The notes under the pieces: model-generated
What the model saw: the letters and a program-made list of their open reading frames with translations, nothing else
What the model was told of the DNA's origin: nothing
Database searches by the model: none
Shown here: positions 1-8,670 of the stretch, one piece after another
Numbering within the stretch: position 1 is the first letter of the stretch
Layout: every line of letters starts with the position of its first letter
Made by a program: the position numbers and the translations under genes
Assembly (NCBI GenBank): GCA_963666995.1
Contig: OY762941.1
Span: 3,720,001-3,784,000 of the forward strand
DNA from: Syntrophobacter sp963666995
GTDB taxonomy: Bacteria; Desulfobacterota; Syntrophobacteria; Syntrophobacterales; Syntrophobacteraceae
DNA length: 64,000 nt
Direction: 5' to 3'

Positions 1-780
1 TCGGTTATGAGCGGCCTGATCCTCGGCGTTTTACTTGCCAGGACGGTGAGCGGGATCATGGGGGCGCATCTTGGATGGCGGTCCGTCTACTGGGGAGCCG
101 CGGTATTCATGGTCATTCTTGCCGCCCTGCTGTGGCGGGGCCTGCCCCACAGCCGCCCGACGGCCGCACTGAGGTACCATAAGCTCCTCGCCTCACTTCC
201 CGCACTTCTGCGGGATCTTCCCCCGGTTCAGGAAGCATCCATTACGGGAGCACTTCTTTTCGCGGGGTTCAGCGCCTTCTGGACCACACTGATCTTCCGC
301 CTTGAGAGCCCGCCGTTTCATCTGGGCGCCCAGGCTGCCGGTATCTTCGGCCTCGTGGGGGCGGCGGGTGCATGTGCCGCAACGATGAGCGGACGCCTTG
401 CGGAGAGGCTGCGCCCTGTCAGGATCGTGCTGGCGGGTTTGGGGCTGGTATTGTTGTCCTGGATAATCCTGTGGCTTGGGGATGGGTCGCTTTGGTGGCT
501 TGCCGCCGGAGCGATCCTCCTCGACTTCGGCGTCCAGGGCGCTCACGTGGCCAATCAATCCCGGATCTTCGCAATGATGCCTGAGGCCAGGAGCCGAATC
601 AACACGATTTACATGGTGACGTTTTTTATCGGCGGCGCATCCGGGTCTTATGCGGCCGCGCTCATCTGGTCGCTCCACGGCTGGACCGGCGTATGCCTGT
701 TCGGCATGTGCCTCATGGTCCTGGGGCTTGCGGCACAACTCACGCTTGCCCGGCTCAGGCATGAGACAGAGCCGGGATAG
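1..780 (+). CDS. MFS transporter, C-terminal part (5' end outside window)
   Basis: The reading frame is open from base 1, and about 260 codons are visible up to the stop at 778-780. The protein is very hydrophobic, with about seven or eight helices. It opens with a loop of the type ARTVSGIMGAHLGWRSVYW, which resembles the segment around TM5 of drug/sugar-efflux MFS proteins, so roughly the first four helices lie off the window. A cytoplasmic linker (around residues 50-75) follows, then the second six-helix bundle. The substrate cannot be told. The ATG at 7 is probably internal. The gene converges on tag. Confidence 0.8.
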   Translation, partial: SVMSGLILGVLLARTVSGIMGAHLGWRSVYWGAAVFMVILAALLWRGLPHSRPTAALRYHKLLASLPALLRDLPPVQEASITGALLFAGFSAFWTTLIFRLESPPFHLGAQAAGIFGLVGAAGACAATMSGRLAERLRPVRIVLAGLGLVLLSWIILWLGDGSLWWLAAGAILLDFGVQGAHVANQSRIFAMMPEARSRINTIYMVTFFIGGASGSYAAALIWSLHGWTGVCLFGMCLMVLGLAAQLTLARLRHETEPG

Positions 781-840
781 TCGGGGTGCGTGAGGCATCG
801 GCTGCAGGCGCACGAAGCGCCGCGGCGGCACGGCGGCACG

Positions 841-933
841 GAAAGCCGCGTAGCGGTGTGGGGGTGTGGGGGACGCAGTTCCCCACGTTCTTGAGAAACA
901 TCGTTTGTTATTCCTTGAACGCGGATCGGGACA
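841..933. repeat. Dispersed repeat, copy 1 (empty site of the 209-bp element)
   Basis: This intergenic repeat carries CCGCGTAGCGG, GGTGTGGGGG and GGACGCAGTTCCCCACG. Its reverse complement matches the sequence flanking the 209-bp inverted-repeat element at 18955-19163, without that insert. A diverged third copy lies at about 52285-52360. It contains local palindromes and no ORF of note. Confidence 0.7.
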
Positions 934-1032
934 AAAGATTCCGGAACATTGCCTCGTGAACTGTTCCGAGTGGAGGACAGGGAAACACCGTCCCGAAGGC
1001 GAAATCCTGGAGGATGTAATGGGCGCTTCGGT

Positions 1033-1671
1033 TCAACGTTCCCGGGCACCGGAGTCGTCTCTCCCGCCCGGGATTGAGTCGGTAGCCAGGGATATGATCT
1101 CCTGCCTTCGGAAGCAGTCAACCGTATGATCGTTCACCATTCCCGTGGCCTGCATGTGAGCATAAATTATCGTCGGTCCCACGAAAGAAAACCCCCTCTT
1201 TCGTAAATCCTTGCTGATCGCTTCGGATTCCGGACTCTTCGCGGGATAATCCTCCAATTTCCGGAGAACACTCACAATCGGTTTGTTATCGACGAAGCTC
1301 CAGATGTAGGCATCAAAGCTTCCGAACTGTTCCTGGATTTCCAGGAACCTCCCGGCGTTGTTCACCGTGGCAAGCACTTTTGCACGGTTGCGGATAATCC
1401 CCGGATCTCCAAGGAGTTCCATGATCTTGCTTTCGCCATACCGGGCAATCTTCGCCGGATCGAACCGGTCGAAGGCAATGCGGAAGGTATCCCGCCTCTT
1501 AAGGATCGTATACCAGCTCAGTCCTGCCTGAAAGGCCTCCAGAATGAGGAACTCGAACAGGCTTCGATCGTCATGGACGGGAACACCCCATTCTCTGTCG
1601 TGGTACTCCACGTACTCGGGCTTGCTGAGATCCACCCACGGACATCTCTTGATGGAATCATTCATCTGCAC
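1033..1671 (-). CDS. tag: DNA-3-methyladenine glycosylase I
   Basis: This base-excision repair enzyme removes 3-methyladenine from alkylated DNA in the cytoplasm. The 212-residue product is slightly longer than E. coli Tag (187). It shows the family N-terminus RCPWVDLSKPEYVEYHDREW with the zinc-ligand Cys10 and His24, the helix LILEAFQAGLSW with the conserved Glu, and the C-terminal pair of zinc ligands in NDHTVDCFRR. The last ~20 residues are not conserved. Its start codon is only 12 bp from the end of a GGTCAGACCTACGCAATT repeat, so its promoter may lie in or beyond the repeat. Confidence 0.93.
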   Translation of the reverse strand: MQMNDSIKRCPWVDLSKPEYVEYHDREWGVPVHDDRSLFEFLILEAFQAGLSWYTILKRRDTFRIAFDRFDPAKIARYGESKIMELLGDPGIIRNRAKVLATVNNAGRFLEIQEQFGSFDAYIWSFVDNKPIVSVLRKLEDYPAKSPESEAISKDLRKRGFSFVGPTIIYAHMQATGMVNDHTVDCFRRQEIISLATDSIPGGRDDSGARER

Positions 1672-1684
1672 TGCCTTCTACCCG

Positions 1685-1775
1685 AGGTCAGACCTACGCA
1701 ATTGACATTCCGAAAACTTTTGGTGCCGTTGTCTGCGAATCCCGGCGGAATTGAAGGAGGAAACGGCGGCCCTTA
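1685..1775 (+). repeat. TIR-family repeat, left end only (R1)
   Basis: This is one end of the repeat family described at 12651-13228: AGGTCAGACCTACGCAATTG followed by about 65 bp that align with the left ends of the other copies (TTGGTGCCGTTGTCTGCGAA, then CCCGGCGGAATTGAAGGAGG). No matching opposite end is visible downstream, so it is a solo or eroded end. Confidence 0.75.
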
Positions 1776-1857
1776 GTCTCTTGCGGGCATCAGCCCGAGG
1801 AGCTTTGTCGCAACCGACTGAAACCTGTCAGCTCGCGCCGCCCCCGCCCGTGTTTGC

Positions 1858-2799
1858 TCAATGGAGAACGCTCCGATCGGCTTCCTGCCGCTCATAAAAG
1901 TCTGACCGCCGATATGCAGTCAGCCATTGTTTCAAGAGGGGAAGCTCTTTTGAAGCGTATTCCTCCGAGACTCCCATCCTTTGCCAAAAGTCGGGGTCCA
2001 AAGCCTGCATGGAATCGTCAAGAGCTTCAGAACCGCCAATCTGCCCAGGTTGATCAGCCGCTTCCGGCAAATGGTCCTGAGGCTCTTCCGATACGATATG
2101 AGTACCGCAAATACGGGTCGTGTTTTCTGCACAGGCGGCCTTGCCCGGCCCTGTCGGGATACGCGAGTATTCTTCCATGCTGCGAAATTGTCTTCGAGAC
2201 GGGATTGCTTCTTCATCAATTGAAGGAATCGTGCTCATCTTACTCTGGAAACAGGCGCATCCCGTCAGTTCCGAAGAACTGGGAGTTCCGCAGGCCTGTT
2301 CGGCCTTCAAGCCGGATGGCAGACCGATAGCCGTATCCGACGAACCGGATCTTGTCCCGAAGCATAAGGCGTAGAACCTGGCTTCCTCTCCTTTGGTGTT
2401 GTTCGCCTGGAGCGCCATATCGGCCGCGATTTCGACTCCCGTGTTCACTGCCTCCAACATTCCCCTGGTTTGATGAACCGGTATAAAATCGACTGCCTTT
2501 CCCGATCGCCTGATCCGGTCCAAAACCTGCTCTATGACGACCATCCTGCATCCCAACCCGACAAGTAACACGGCAGCAACATTTGGATCTTTACTCAGAT
2601 CGATAAGCGCCTTCGTCAACTCTTCAGTCTCATCAGGTGCATAAAGACATCCGGGCTGATATGTAAAAAACTTCGCGCCTCTGACCGATCTTTCGATATA
2701 ATGACAGATCATATTGGCACAAACGGTAGTCGCAACAACAGCAATATAATACTCTACCCCTGAGGTTTCGTAACGCTTCGGATAATCGTTGGATTTCAT
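1858..2799 (-). pseudogene. UxaA-family (altronate/galactarate dehydratase-like) protein, probably degenerate
   Basis: Residues 1-135 resemble the C-terminal catalytic domain of the altronate/galactarate dehydratase family: the CANMICHYIE and GCLYAPDETEELTKAL segments, then GLGCRMVVIEQV. Around residue 150 the family motif IGTECGGSDATSGL is recognisable as FGTRSGSSDTAIGL, with the key Cys replaced by Ser. After that the match breaks. A later segment (STIPSIDEEAI) may be a diverged remnant of the family's TTIEEK region, and the last ~100 residues are unlike the family. I read this as a decayed or chimeric gene. It lies directly downstream of a GntR regulator on the same strand, an arrangement common for sugar-acid catabolism. 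Confidence 0.55.
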
Positions 2800-2850
2800 C
2801 TGGAATCGTCCTTTTTTTCAGATTGCCTGCATGAATTGATTTTCCGAGGG

Positions 2851-3531
2851 TCATGCGTATTGTTTATTATGGTTTAGCCATATTTTGTTCTTCAGCACTC
2901 TTGCGGTGTAATTGATGTGTTCGACCAGGGTCTTCTTTGCCTTATCGAACTGACCTGTTTTTATAAAATTCAAAATATCGGTGTGATCCTGCAGAGACTT
3001 GTCGATCGAGCCCGGCTGAAAGAAGTAGATCAACTGATAGCGTGTCAGGCTTAAGGAAATGGCATCATAGAAACGGATGATCCGGGAATTGCCCGGCGCT
3101 TCAACCAAGCGGGAATGAAAGCCCACAAAGACTCTATGGAACTGCATCATTTCATCCGGATTGTCCATGGAAGGGAGGGTTAAACGGGTTGCTTCATCCA
3201 GGGTAGCCTCAACCTTGGGCAACTCTGTTATTTCCATGGACTTCAACAGCCGGATTGCATAGGTCTCAATCATCTCGCGGCTTTGATACAGGTCTGTCAG
3301 GTCTTCGATGGATACCCCGGAAACATAGGTGCCTTTCCTGGGAACAGAAACGATCAACTGTTCACCTTCAAGGATACGGAAAGCTTCGCGAATGGGGGGT
3401 CTGCTTACACCGAGGCTGGAAGCAAGATCGTTTTCGTTGATCTTTTGATTCGGGCACATTCTACCCGTAATGATTTGGGTTCTCAGGTAATCCACCACGG
3501 TGTCGGAAACGGATTTGATTTCAACCGGCAT
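2851..3531 (-). CDS. GntR-family transcriptional regulator (FadR/FCD type)
   Basis: The 226-residue regulator has an N-terminal winged helix (residues 5-70; SSLGVSRPPIREAFRILEGE is the recognition helix) and an all-helical FCD ligand-binding domain with FHRVFVGFHSRL. FCD regulators usually bind organic acids and repress nearby catabolic genes. The gene sits 51 bp upstream of the UxaA-like gene on the same strand, so it probably once controlled it and itself. It is divergent from the TetR gene, with about 580 bp between them. Confidence 0.9.
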   Translation of the reverse strand: MPVEIKSVSDTVVDYLRTQIITGRMCPNQKINENDLASSLGVSRPPIREAFRILEGEQLIVSVPRKGTYVSGVSIEDLTDLYQSREMIETYAIRLLKSMEITELPKVEATLDEATRLTLPSMDNPDEMMQFHRVFVGFHSRLVEAPGNSRIIRFYDAISLSLTRYQLIYFFQPGSIDKSLQDHTDILNFIKTGQFDKAKKTLVEHINYTARVLKNKIWLNHNKQYA

Positions 3532-4075
3532 TGGCCTTCCTCGCTCAGCTTGTCAGTCCATTGTTTGAAGGGTGCCTTTGTCTGTCTACTGTCTACAATA
3601 GACTCATGACTCTCGGGGTGTCAAGCGCAAAATTCTCCGGGGATCACTCCCGTCCTGAACGGAAAATTCTCGAATCTCCATGGAAGAATCGAAAAGACTG
3701 CATGGGCAGATCGGTTCCAAGCCGACGCACAGTAAGGTGAGGAAGTGCCCCCCAGGCGAGCGTGCTCTGCCTGGGCCGAGGGGAGCCAACCCGGAAAGCC
3801 CATGATTCAGCACGGTGTATGCGACTCCGAATTACTGCTTCGGCTGAGCATTCCCAAGTGAAGCATCTACGGACCAGGCGATGAGTCCTCCATTGACAAA
3901 GCAGGTTGAGGAGAATATGGAACCTCCACCTGGGACTGTTCTCCTCCAACATCCCCGCGCCATACCGGAGATCAGCCGGTTATTCACGAAGGCGGGCGAT
4001 TCCTCGCAGAACGAAAAACACAAAGCGAGCACAAAAAAACTCTTGACAAGAAGCGCGGCCGGGTCTAATCCTAAA
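3532..4075. other. Intergenic region, no gene
   Basis: I see no convincing gene here. A GC-rich hairpin (CCCAGGC...GCCTGGG, about 3750-3775) lies in the middle. The ORFs that run through the region have no family features. Confidence 0.5.
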
Positions 4076-4089
4076 ACCGTACGGTCGGT
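4076..4089 (+). promoter_or_regulatory. Predicted TetR operator 1 (ACCGTACGGTCGGT)
   Basis: This is the first of four copies of the motif ACCG[GT][TA]CGGT[CT]GGT. It ends 25 bp before the ATG of the TetR-family gene at 4115, which suits autoregulation. The other copies are at 4767, 5020 and 8586. Confidence 0.65.
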
Positions 4090-4114
4090 ATATTTTTGGA
4101 AAGGACCTCCGGGC

Positions 4115-4717
4115 ATGACAAACAAGGGAAATTTAAGCCGTCAGAATATAATCGAAAAGTCGATGCATCTTTTCGCCGCCAAGGGATATTTCCAGACATC
4201 GATCAGTGATATCGTTGATGCGACCCATCTTACCAAGGGGGGGCTTTACGGTCACTTCCAGAGCAAAGAGGAAATCTGGAATGCCGCCTTCGAGGAGTGT
4301 TCAAGGATCTGGAAGGAGATTGTGATCGGGGATGTAGCCGATATTGAAGATCCGCTTGAACGAATCCAACAGGTGATTGAAAATGCGATGAAGCACTATC
4401 TGGGGGCGGGAATTTTTGAGGGCGGATGCATGTTATTCAATTCGCTTGTCGAATTTTCCAGGCAGCCTTCCGATATAGGTGCCCGCATCGCTCGAGGCTT
4501 CAAGGCTTTCTCGAGGTTGTTACAGTCATGGCTCGATGAAGCGGAGCGTAAGGGCATGCTTAAAGAAGGATTGGACCACCGCGCGGTTGCCAATTTTATC
4601 GTGATCTCACTCAGCGGAACCGGCCCTCTGTATGCATCGAGCCGGGACCCTGCCATTTGGCAACAGACAATCTCACAGCTTCGGCTTTACATCGACCACA
4701 TGAGAAGCGAGGCCTGA
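4115..4717 (+). CDS. TetR-family transcriptional regulator
   Basis: The 200-residue protein has an N-terminal TetR helix-turn-helix (residues 8-55; ISDIVDATHLTKGGLYGHF is the typical recognition segment) and a variable ligand domain. I chose ATG 4115, which is preceded by AAAGGA, and not upstream starts in the same frame, because the HTH begins normally from there. The ligand domain includes EGGCMLFNSLVEF, a pattern seen in AcuR/TetR_C-like regulators. The four-copy operator motif around this gene and the CoA-transferase and crotonase genes suggests a local repressor responding to an acyl-CoA or organic acid (inference). Confidence 0.9.
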   Translation: MTNKGNLSRQNIIEKSMHLFAAKGYFQTSISDIVDATHLTKGGLYGHFQSKEEIWNAAFEECSRIWKEIVIGDVADIEDPLERIQQVIENAMKHYLGAGIFEGGCMLFNSLVEFSRQPSDIGARIARGFKAFSRLLQSWLDEAERKGMLKEGLDHRAVANFIVISLSGTGPLYASSRDPAIWQQTISQLRLYIDHMRSEA

Positions 4718-4766
4718 TTCCGGGCAAGGGTGCAGTGTGCACCTCTATGTTTTTATTTATTAATAT

Positions 4767-4780
4767 ACCGGTCGGTCGGT
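4767..4780 (+). promoter_or_regulatory. Predicted TetR operator 2 (ACCGGTCGGTCGGT)
   Basis: This copy of the 14-bp motif lies just after the TetR gene. The sequence before it is AT-rich (TTTTTATTTATTAATAT), as expected for a promoter. It may govern the CoA-transferase operon from a distal start. Confidence 0.6.
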
Positions 4781-5019
4781 AGTTTAAGGCGAGGTTGGCC
4801 ACGGAGTGGCAGTCAAAACGATGGAGTCGCTTTTACACAATTTCCGATTTGATCATGAATCTGCGAAACGCGACTGTCCCGGCAACGATCTAGAGAGGGG
4901 ACTGCCGTTGGAAGGAAACCTGATCACAGCTCCTCGTTACTTCGAGTGATCGGGAAACGAAGTCTGATTCAGCGCAGAAGAGGGGAGTACATGAATCCAT
5001 TTCCGTATTGCGTAAATGT

Positions 5020-5033
5020 ACCGGTCGGTTGGT
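5020..5033 (+). promoter_or_regulatory. Predicted TetR operator 3 (ACCGGTCGGTTGGT)
   Basis: This copy of the 14-bp motif is about 190 bp upstream of the CoA-transferase start and is identical to the copy at 8586. The rest of the 503-bp gap 4718-5220 shows no gene that I would defend. Confidence 0.65.
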
Positions 5034-5220
5034 TGATTTATGGCGACCGGCTGCCCGCAAGTTGGGCCATAAGACCTTCGCCGGTCTTTGCCGAGCCCAT
5101 TTGGAGGGAGAAAGGGGGAAGAGAAGACAAAGCACACCCGGTAATAGCTTGCACCCATGGTTCACATCGCGACGTGCCAAAAAATTCATTTGCCACATCA
5201 CCACACCAGGAGGGATTCAA

Positions 5221-6222
5221 ATGCCGAACAAGTTGATCACTCTGCAAAATGCTGTTTCCAAGTTCACGCACGACGGCATGCTCTATGCCAGCGGCGCAGC
5301 CGGGCCGGTAGGTTCCGATTCCATCGTCTTTGGCCGCGAAATAGCCAGGCAGGGACGAAAAAACATCCACTACTTCTGTCACTGCAGCACTCAGCAGGTA
5401 AATCTGCTCTGTGCACTGGGTCTGTGCGACAAGATCGAAGGCGGATTCTCAGGCCTCGAGGTATACGGCTTCGCCAACGGCGTCAGGCGTGCCGTAGAAT
5501 CCGGGGCTACCCTCTGGGAAGACTATTCCAACCTGACCATGCCGCTTCGCTACTTCGGAGCAGCACTGGGATGGCCCTTCGTCCCGACGACGGTGAATGT
5601 AGGGTCCGATTTGCAGTGGCGCAGCGCCTTCAAGCCGGATGAGTATCCCTGCACCTCGAAAATCCCGCAAGTCACAGACCCCTTTACGGGCAAGGTCTAC
5701 GGTGCGCTGCCGGTCGCCAAGCCTGAATTGGCCGCAATCCATGTCACCATGGCCGATGTGGAAGGCAATGCCATCGTGCTCGGCACCGAATGGGGCCGGT
5801 TTGAGCTGGCTCGCGCAGCGGATAAGGTCGTCCTGCAGGCCGATTTCATCGTCGATACCGACTGCATGCGTCAGTTCCCAAACATGGTCAGGGTCACCGA
5901 CATTCTGGTCGAAGCGGTTGTCCCCTGGCGGTTTGGCGTCTGGCCTGCGTGCTCGGTGGGCATTTATGACAGCGACGAAGAGCATATGGTTGCCATGAAC
6001 AAGATGCTGGGCACTGCGGAAGGGGCTGCTGAGTACAAAGCAAAGTACATCGACAGCTGGAACACCCATGAGGAATTTCTCGCCCTTATTGGAAAAGAGA
6101 AGATCGACAGACTGAGTAACAATCCCACCACACACCTCATGGATCCCTACCGCAAATGGATCAAGACCGATAAGGAACTCAAGGCATTGATGAAAGAATC
6201 GATTTTTGCGGACGGCTGTTAG
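5221..6222 (+). CDS. CoA-transferase family, subunit A (glutaconate-CoA-transferase type)
   Basis: The 333-residue protein resembles the alpha subunit of glutaconate-type CoA-transferases: LITLQNAVSKFTHDGMLYAS at the start, the ALGWPFVPTTVNVGSDL segment, and IHVTMADVEGNAIVLGTEWG late in the protein. It would pair with the next gene to move CoA between a carboxylic acid and an acyl-CoA. The ATG at 5221 is preceded by CAGGAGGGATTCAA, a strong ribosome site; longer in-frame starts lack one. It lies downstream of two predicted TetR operators. IpdAB-type ring hydrolases share this fold, so the exact reaction is open. Confidence 0.85.
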   Translation: MPNKLITLQNAVSKFTHDGMLYASGAAGPVGSDSIVFGREIARQGRKNIHYFCHCSTQQVNLLCALGLCDKIEGGFSGLEVYGFANGVRRAVESGATLWEDYSNLTMPLRYFGAALGWPFVPTTVNVGSDLQWRSAFKPDEYPCTSKIPQVTDPFTGKVYGALPVAKPELAAIHVTMADVEGNAIVLGTEWGRFELARAADKVVLQADFIVDTDCMRQFPNMVRVTDILVEAVVPWRFGVWPACSVGIYDSDEEHMVAMNKMLGTAEGAAEYKAKYIDSWNTHEEFLALIGKEKIDRLSNNPTTHLMDPYRKWIKTDKELKALMKESIFADGC

Positions 6223-6262
6223 TCAGGCTCATTCAGAGATATCTTCCAGAGGAGACGATCAG

Positions 6263-7045
6263 ATGGAATTCACGACTCAAGAGATGATGGCCATAGCAAC
6301 AGGGCGCGAGATTCATGACAGAGACCTCTGCATATTCGGTGTGGGTCTCAGTATGCTGGCTGGATTTTTTGCACTTGGCTGCCACGCTCCAAACGCAAAA
6401 TCGATGACGGAAGGGGGCGTATTCGGTTCCATGCCCGTTGGTGGATTGCCCTGGGGGGTCGAGGACAACCGCATATCCGCCAACGCAACCTGCTTTACCA
6501 GCACCATCGACGCCCTGGGCTTCCTATGTTCCTCGGGCAAGGTAGATCTTGGGATTATAGGCGCTGCGCAGATCGACAAATTCGGTAACGTCAACACCAC
6601 GGGGTTCTGGACCGACCCGCGAAACACGCGTTTTGGTCCGCCGAAAGTCAGGCTCCCCGGCAGTGGCGGCGCAAACGATATCGCCAGCGGCGTCAAGCGG
6701 GTTGTCATTATGATGGCCCATGAGAAGAAGAGGTTTGCCGAGAAAGTCGATTACATTACCTCTCCCGGGTACATCACCGGCGGCAATGACCGGGAAAAAT
6801 ACAACTTCATCGGCGGCGGTCCGGTCGCAATCATCACCACCCTTGGGATATTGCGGCCCGATCCCGTGACGAAAGAATTTCAGCTCGATACCTATCACCC
6901 CTTCTCCAGCATAGAGGAAGTGAAAGCAAATACGTCCTGGGATCTCAAGGTTTCACCCAACGTCAGCGTCACTCCCCCACCTACCGAGCGGGAACTTGAG
7001 ATTTTACGCTCAGTCGATGTCACGGGAATGTTGAAGAAGAAATAG
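6263..7045 (+). CDS. CoA-transferase family, subunit B
   Basis: The 260-residue partner of the previous subunit begins 40 bp after it, with AGAGGAGACGATCAG before ATG 6263. It contains SMTEGGVFGSMPVGG, whose Glu50 aligns with the catalytic glutamate of glutaconate CoA-transferase beta. It also has GAAQIDKFGNVNTT, VRLPGSGGANDIASG and KVDYITSPGYI, all hallmarks of that subunit. Keeping the glutamate favours a true CoA-transferase over an IpdB-like hydrolase. A stem-loop follows the stop. Confidence 0.87.
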   Translation: MEFTTQEMMAIATGREIHDRDLCIFGVGLSMLAGFFALGCHAPNAKSMTEGGVFGSMPVGGLPWGVEDNRISANATCFTSTIDALGFLCSSGKVDLGIIGAAQIDKFGNVNTTGFWTDPRNTRFGPPKVRLPGSGGANDIASGVKRVVIMMAHEKKRFAEKVDYITSPGYITGGNDREKYNFIGGGPVAIITTLGILRPDPVTKEFQLDTYHPFSSIEEVKANTSWDLKVSPNVSVTPPPTERELEILRSVDVTGMLKKK

Positions 7046-7053
7046 GAATAAGG

Positions 7054-7083
7054 GGCGGACGCCATTTTGGGCCTACGTCCGCC
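7054..7083 (+). terminator. Stem-loop after the CoA-transferase genes
   Basis: A perfect 8-bp stem GGCGGACG/CGTCCGCC with a 14-nt loop is followed by TTCTTCC. The T-tract is weak, so it may only attenuate transcription into the MFS gene. Confidence 0.5.
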
Positions 7084-7144
7084 TTCTTCCATTTCTTCCG
7101 GGCCGAAGTCTCCTGAACTCGAAATCAAACGAGAGGATCGACTC

Positions 7145-8458
7145 ATGGAAAGGGCAGTGACGATCGAGAAATCATTTACCGACGACATTGTTCGTAAAAT
7201 GTACAGTTACAGGATATGGATATTCATCGGGCTATCCGCTGCATACCTCATTTCCTACTTTCACCGAGCCGCTCCGGCGGTGGTCGGGACCGAAATCATC
7301 AGGGACCTCGGGATACAACCGGCAGCTCTCGGCTTCCTGGGGTCGATGTACTTCTGGGCCTATGCGGGGGCGCAACTGCCTGCCGGTGTATTGGCCGATA
7401 CCTGGGGAGCACGCAAGACGATGTCGGTTTTCGTGCTCATCGCCGCTATTGGCGGGTTTATCTTTGGAATGGCTCCCAACCTTGGCCTCCTTGCGGGCGG
7501 CAGGTTCCTGGTCGGCCTTGGGGTGGGGTTCATTTATGTGCCGGCGGTGCGTGTCCTGACAGACTGGTACAAACCGGATGAACTCGCTACTTATAGCGGA
7601 CTCCTGTTGGCCGTGGGAAACATCGGCGCTCTCGTTTCGGCGGCGCCGCTGGTTGCTTTGATGAACGTCATCGGCTGGCGGAATTCTTTCCTTGTCGTCG
7701 GCGTTTTTACCATTGCCGCGGCATGCTTCACGTGGGTGATCGTTCGCAACAAGCCGACTGAACTGGGTTTTCCGACTCCACGTGATATCATGGGGTTGCC
7801 CCCTGCGCCTCCGGCACCCAAGGTTATGCTTGGCGAAGCGCTGAAGGCGGTCTTTTCCAATCCGCAGTTCTACCTGCTGGCCATACTGACGTTCTCGTAT
7901 TACGGAACTCTCATGAGTGTAGGTTCGCTCTGGGCCGGGCCGTACCTCCAGAACGTGTACGGCCTGTCCAAACAGGCGGCCGGAAACATCATCATGATGT
8001 TTCCGTTGGGCATGGTATTCGGCTGCCCGTTGTCGGGGTACGTTTCCGACAAGATTCTGAAATCCAGGAAGAAGGTGCTTTTGACAGGCTGTATTCTCCA
8101 CGTTCTGTCATACATCCCCCTGGTGTTTTTCCCGGATAAGATGTCCGTGGGCCAGCTCTATTTCCTCTTCTTCTGGTATGGACTCTCGGGCGGAGCTTTT
8201 GTGTCCAATTTTGCCTGTGCCAAAGAGACCGCCCAACCAAGGTTCGCCGGAACGGCAGTCGGCGCGGTAAACGTCTTCCTGTTCAGCGGCGGCGCGTTTT
8301 ACCAACAGGCGATGGGGATAGTACTCGGCAAATTTCCCGCGATCTCTCCGGGGGTGTACTCCGTGGCTGCATACCAGGCTGCTTTCTGGGTTCCCTTTGT
8401 CGGCTTGATTGTGGCCATTGTTCTTTTTTCGTTCTTCCGTGAAAGGCCCGTCACCTAG
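7145..8458 (+). CDS. MFS transporter (anion/organic-acid type)
   Basis: This 437-residue permease has 12 predicted helices. The ATG at 7145 has GAGGATCGACTC in front, and the longer frame from 7067 would include the stem-loop. TM1 contains YLISYFHRAAPAVV, the loop after TM2 has the MFS signature region GVLADTWGARKT, and TM4-5 has GGRFLVGLGVGFIYVPAVRV. It resembles ACS/OPA-like MFS permeases that carry organic anions. Its place between the CoA-transferase and the crotonase suggests that it imports the acid they activate. Confidence 0.88.
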   Translation: MERAVTIEKSFTDDIVRKMYSYRIWIFIGLSAAYLISYFHRAAPAVVGTEIIRDLGIQPAALGFLGSMYFWAYAGAQLPAGVLADTWGARKTMSVFVLIAAIGGFIFGMAPNLGLLAGGRFLVGLGVGFIYVPAVRVLTDWYKPDELATYSGLLLAVGNIGALVSAAPLVALMNVIGWRNSFLVVGVFTIAAACFTWVIVRNKPTELGFPTPRDIMGLPPAPPAPKVMLGEALKAVFSNPQFYLLAILTFSYYGTLMSVGSLWAGPYLQNVYGLSKQAAGNIIMMFPLGMVFGCPLSGYVSDKILKSRKKVLLTGCILHVLSYIPLVFFPDKMSVGQLYFLFFWYGLSGGAFVSNFACAKETAQPRFAGTAVGAVNVFLFSGGAFYQQAMGIVLGKFPAISPGVYSVAAYQAAFWVPFVGLIVAIVLFSFFRERPVT

Positions 8459-8585
8459 AGGCGGGTCGGTGTCCTTTTTATCAATCAAATGCAGACAGCC
8501 TCCCAGCTTCGCCTGCACTTGAACGGCGCCTGATCGAGAAAGGAGGTATGAGTTCGGAACTGGACTGAATGAGTGGCAGTAACAC

Positions 8586-8599
8586 ACCGGTCGGTTGGT
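8586..8599 (+). promoter_or_regulatory. Predicted TetR operator 4 (ACCGGTCGGTTGGT)
   Basis: This copy of the 14-bp motif lies 71 bp upstream of the crotonase-like start and is identical to copy 3. It suggests that the crotonase gene has its own promoter under the same regulator. Confidence 0.65.
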
Positions 8600-8670
8600 A
8601 GATCATGGCAACCTGTCGTCACCCAACGGCGCACAGGGTCTTAAGACTCTTTTCCAAAAGGAGAAACCGC

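Noticed and set aside
5008..5220. N-terminal extension of CoA-transferase subunit A
   Set aside because: The frame is open but has no ribosome site and contains the operator motif. ATG 5221 has a strong ribosome site and gives the family N-terminus.
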